A stretch of 15,538 nucleotides of DNA from Rhodobacteraceae bacterium UBA2776 (GTDB taxonomy: Bacteria > Pseudomonadota > Alphaproteobacteria > Rhodobacterales > Rhodobacteraceae): positions 1-15,538 of the forward strand of contig DEIK01000065.1 of assembly GCA_002352425.1 (NCBI GenBank). Direction: 5' to 3'. The first letter of the stretch is position 1. The number at the start of each line of letters is the position of its first letter. The notes below the pieces were generated by a model. It was not told the DNA's origin. It saw only the letters and a list, made by a program, of their open reading frames with translations, and did not search any database. Position numbers and translations under genes: made by a program. Of the stretch, positions 13,410 through 15,538 are shown in pieces.

Positions 13410-15538
13410 ATGACTGATATATGTGTTGTTTTAGGGAATGGCCCCTCTTTGAAGGGGTTTGATTTCACCCGTTTGCGCGGTGTTGCCTCGCTTGGGATGA
13501 ATGCTGCCTACAGGTATTGGGACGAAATAAATTGGTATCCCACCTATTACGCCTGTCTTGACGACCAAATGATCGAGAGCCACCACGACGAGATTTATCG
13601 CCTTTGGCAAGAGGGCAATATCGAGAAATTCTTTGTGCACAGCTCGTTCTTTAATCATCACCCGGATTGCATTTGTGCAGATGGCTTTTACTCGCTCGAT
13701 CAGGTCTTGCCGCATTGGTACAACCAACGTGGCAAAGGGCAGGGTTGGCCCGACCTGTCGCTACATTCAGCCTTCAACACCCAAGACACAACCAAAATCA
13801 CTACAGGCGCTTTTGCCGCGCGTTTTGTTGCCTTCCTTGGCCATGAAAAAGTCGCCCTGATGGGGATTGATCTAAAATACGTCGAAATCATCAAAGAGGC
13901 CGAGAAAACCGAAGGCGTCGGTCTGGTGATGCGCGAAACGCCCAAAGAAAACCCGAATTACTTCTTTGACAGCTATCAGCAGGCTGGCGACAAATACAAC
14001 ATCCCCAATCCAGACGTGCATGACAACAAATTGCACATTCAGTCCTTTCAATTGATCCCGAATGATTTCGCCATATTTGGCCAGCAAACCCAGATTGTGA
14101 ACACCAATCCCAAATCGCTGCTTGAGGTCGAAAAGGTATTCCCGCTGGAGCCCATTGATAACGTGCTTGCCCCACATAAAATGGCCGCCATCGTGGTGCC
14201 CACCAACAGGTTTGAGATCAAAGCCATTTTGGCCAACTTCGATGTTTGGGCCAGCCGAAAATATACCCCGCTTTTACCCGGTGATCGCGACAACCGCACC
14301 GAGCTGGTGTTCATGTTCAACAACGACAGCGGCAAACAACACGAGGCTGAAATTCGCGCTCGTTTTGACGCAACTGACATGGCGCGTTTCTTTTCCGGCA
14401 TTTCATTTGAATACCTCGGGCTTGAGGATGATCTGGACAAATACGAACGCGACTACACAAAGAAAGTCGGCGATCACGGCTACAAATCCGGGCCCAACAA
14501 CCAATTTTTTCGCACCATGTACGCTGCTGAAAATTTGGGCCACTATGTGTTTCAAATGGAAACCGATTGCGTTCCGTTGCGCGCGGGTTGGCTATCAGCC
14601 CTGCGCGAACATGTGGTGGATGAGCATGATTTCTGGGTACTAGGCTCTGCTTATCACGGGGTCGAGGAGCTCTCGCCTTCCTTTAAGGACCACATTAACG
14701 GCAACGCAATCTATGCGGTTGGCGACGATGGGTTCCAGAATTTCCTCAAAACTTTTTGGGAACCACGCACCCACGAAATGGTCAAGGGTACAGACAAACG
14801 GTTGGCCTACGACTGCGTCCTTGAAAAAGTATTCACCGAGCAAGAAGACACCGATCCTGCCGTGGCCACAGCAATCGACGATCATGGCGACAAGTTCCGC
14901 TTTACCGAATATGTCCTGAACATTTCCGGCAAGCGGGACCTGACAGAACTGGCGCAGGATTATGAGAATAAACTGCTCGCGCAATTCAAAACAGCCTATA
15001 TATTTCACAACCGAACAGCGCAGGATCGAGTGGCACAAGCGACGCCTAAATACAGCGCACCTAAATCAAAAAAAGCGGGCCCTTCAATGCTAAGACCAGA
15101 GACCCTACCGCGCATGTTGGTCATTGATATGACGGCCATGGGCAATGGCACCGCCACCGGCGAGGTCAAGTCAAACCTGTTCAAAGAATGGCCCGCCGAT
15201 CGCTTGCTCCAAGTCGCCAGCCCAACGCCTGATGATCTGGCGTTGGTGCGCACAACAGCTGACGGCAACGTCGCGATCAACCGCTGTGACGCCGACGCGA
15301 TTTACACAGCCATCGTCGCGTTCAAGCCCGATATGATCTTGTATCGGCCCCTGCCCGAACGCCCCAAACTACATGCGCTTGCCTTATCGGTGATCGAGGA
15401 AACGGATCTGCCGTTGGTCACATGGGTGATGGATGACTGGCCCACACGGCTATATGCCGAAGACAAAAAGACATTCCATAATTTCGACCCCAGTTTCAAA
15501 GCGCTGCTAAAACGTTCAGTTTTGCGCCTGTCGATTTG
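13410..15538 (+). CDS. Large multidomain glycosyltransferase with N-terminal NGPSL (GT42/DUF115-like) domain, C-terminus beyond the window
   Basis: The first 709 codons of a protein with no stop before the right edge. It starts at ATG 13410, with AGGA ten bases upstream, 50 bases after the dehydrogenase stop. Residues 1 to about 250 form a domain opening CVVLGNGPSLKGFD (NGPSL 10-14), with LGMNAAYR, YYACLDD and VALMGID later. The layout resembles GT42 sialyltransferases such as CstII. A second domain from about 258 (MAAIVVPTNRFEIKAIL) to about 500 contains METDCVP (Glu384, Asp386), a plausible DxD-like donor site of a GT-A glycosyltransferase. A linker rich in lysine and proline is at about 545-565. 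A third domain starts at about 569 (MLVIDMTAMGNGTATGEVKSNLF) and reaches VMDDWP (Asp675, Asp676), which suggests the N-terminal half of a GT-B glycosyltransferase. I checked the frame line by line and found no interruption. The domain assignments are by eye. Confidence 0.8.
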   Translation, partial: MTDICVVLGNGPSLKGFDFTRLRGVASLGMNAAYRYWDEINWYPTYYACLDDQMIESHHDEIYRLWQEGNIEKFFVHSSFFNHHPDCICADGFYSLDQVLPHWYNQRGKGQGWPDLSLHSAFNTQDTTKITTGAFAARFVAFLGHEKVALMGIDLKYVEIIKEAEKTEGVGLVMRETPKENPNYFFDSYQQAGDKYNIPNPDVHDNKLHIQSFQLIPNDFAIFGQQTQIVNTNPKSLLEVEKVFPLEPIDNVLAPHKMAAIVVPTNRFEIKAILANFDVWASRKYTPLLPGDRDNRTELVFMFNNDSGKQHEAEIRARFDATDMARFFSGISFEYLGLEDDLDKYERDYTKKVGDHGYKSGPNNQFFRTMYAAENLGHYVFQMETDCVPLRAGWLSALREHVVDEHDFWVLGSAYHGVEELSPSFKDHINGNAIYAVGDDGFQNFLKTFWEPRTHEMVKGTDKRLAYDCVLEKVFTEQEDTDPAVATAIDDHGDKFRFTEYVLNISGKRDLTELAQDYENKLLAQFKTAYIFHNRTAQDRVAQATPKYSAPKSKKAGPSMLRPETLPRMLVIDMTAMGNGTATGEVKSNLFKEWPADRLLQVASPTPDDLALVRTTADGNVAINRCDADAIYTAIVAFKPDMILYRPLPERPKLHALALSVIEETDLPLVTWVMDDWPTRLYAEDKKTFHNFDPSFKALLKRSVLRLSI

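Noticed and set aside
14122..14643. Plus-strand frame of 173 codons inside the large transferase gene
   Set aside because: It is out of frame with an uninterrupted conserved reading frame and rich in Cys, Trp and Pro, typical of a shifted read.

Overview
The window looks like a chromosomal stretch from an alphaproteobacterium of the Rhodobacterales, most likely the Roseobacter group. The evidence is the gene content (a DUF2793 protein, a split saccharopine pathway, an acyl-CoA ligase joined to a Liv-type transporter), the moderate GC, frequent GTG/TTG starts, and a hairpin-rich intergenic element of a type I recall from that order. This placement comes from family recognition, not from a database search. 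No tRNA, rRNA, CRISPR array or insertion sequence was seen, and no stretch over 300 bases lacks a gene.

Layout. (1) Positions 1-3383, minus strand: an operon reading acyl-CoA ligase, LivG-type ATPase, LivH-type permease. The permease runs off the left edge. The ligase and ATPase overlap by ATGA. (2) 3536-6142, plus strand, divergent from the first operon: a hybrid PAS histidine kinase with a C-terminal receiver, directly abutted (TAA then ATG) by an OmpR-type response regulator. They very likely form one signalling pathway. A double hairpin follows at 6174-6203. (3) 6323-8601, plus strand: two different saccharopine dehydrogenase-type enzymes in tandem, probably for lysine breakdown through saccharopine, closed by a strong intrinsic terminator at 8628-8653. 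(4) 8668-9800, minus strand: a DUF2793 protein and a 55-residue ORF joined to it by an ATGA overlap. (5) 10037 to the right edge, plus strand: a surface-glycan cluster. It holds a small protein with an NGPSL motif (DUF115/GT42-like), a family 2 glycosyltransferase, a CMP-sugar synthetase of the acylneuraminate cytidylyltransferase family, a D-2-hydroxyacid dehydrogenase, and the first 709 codons of a large protein that starts with a second NGPSL domain and continues into two apparent glycosyltransferase domains.

How the genes may work together. Region 5 is the least ordinary part. A CMP-sugar synthetase is translationally coupled to a 2-hydroxyacid dehydrogenase and lies between two proteins with a motif shared with CMP-sialic-acid-using transferases. 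No condensing synthase (NeuB type) or epimerase (NeuC type) is visible here. The simplest reading is activation of an acidic sugar or other 2-keto/2-hydroxy acid with CMP and its transfer to a surface polysaccharide or protein. The identity of that acid is open. The DUF2793 gene pair on the other strand of the shared intergenic region may belong to the same surface function, but only position suggests this.
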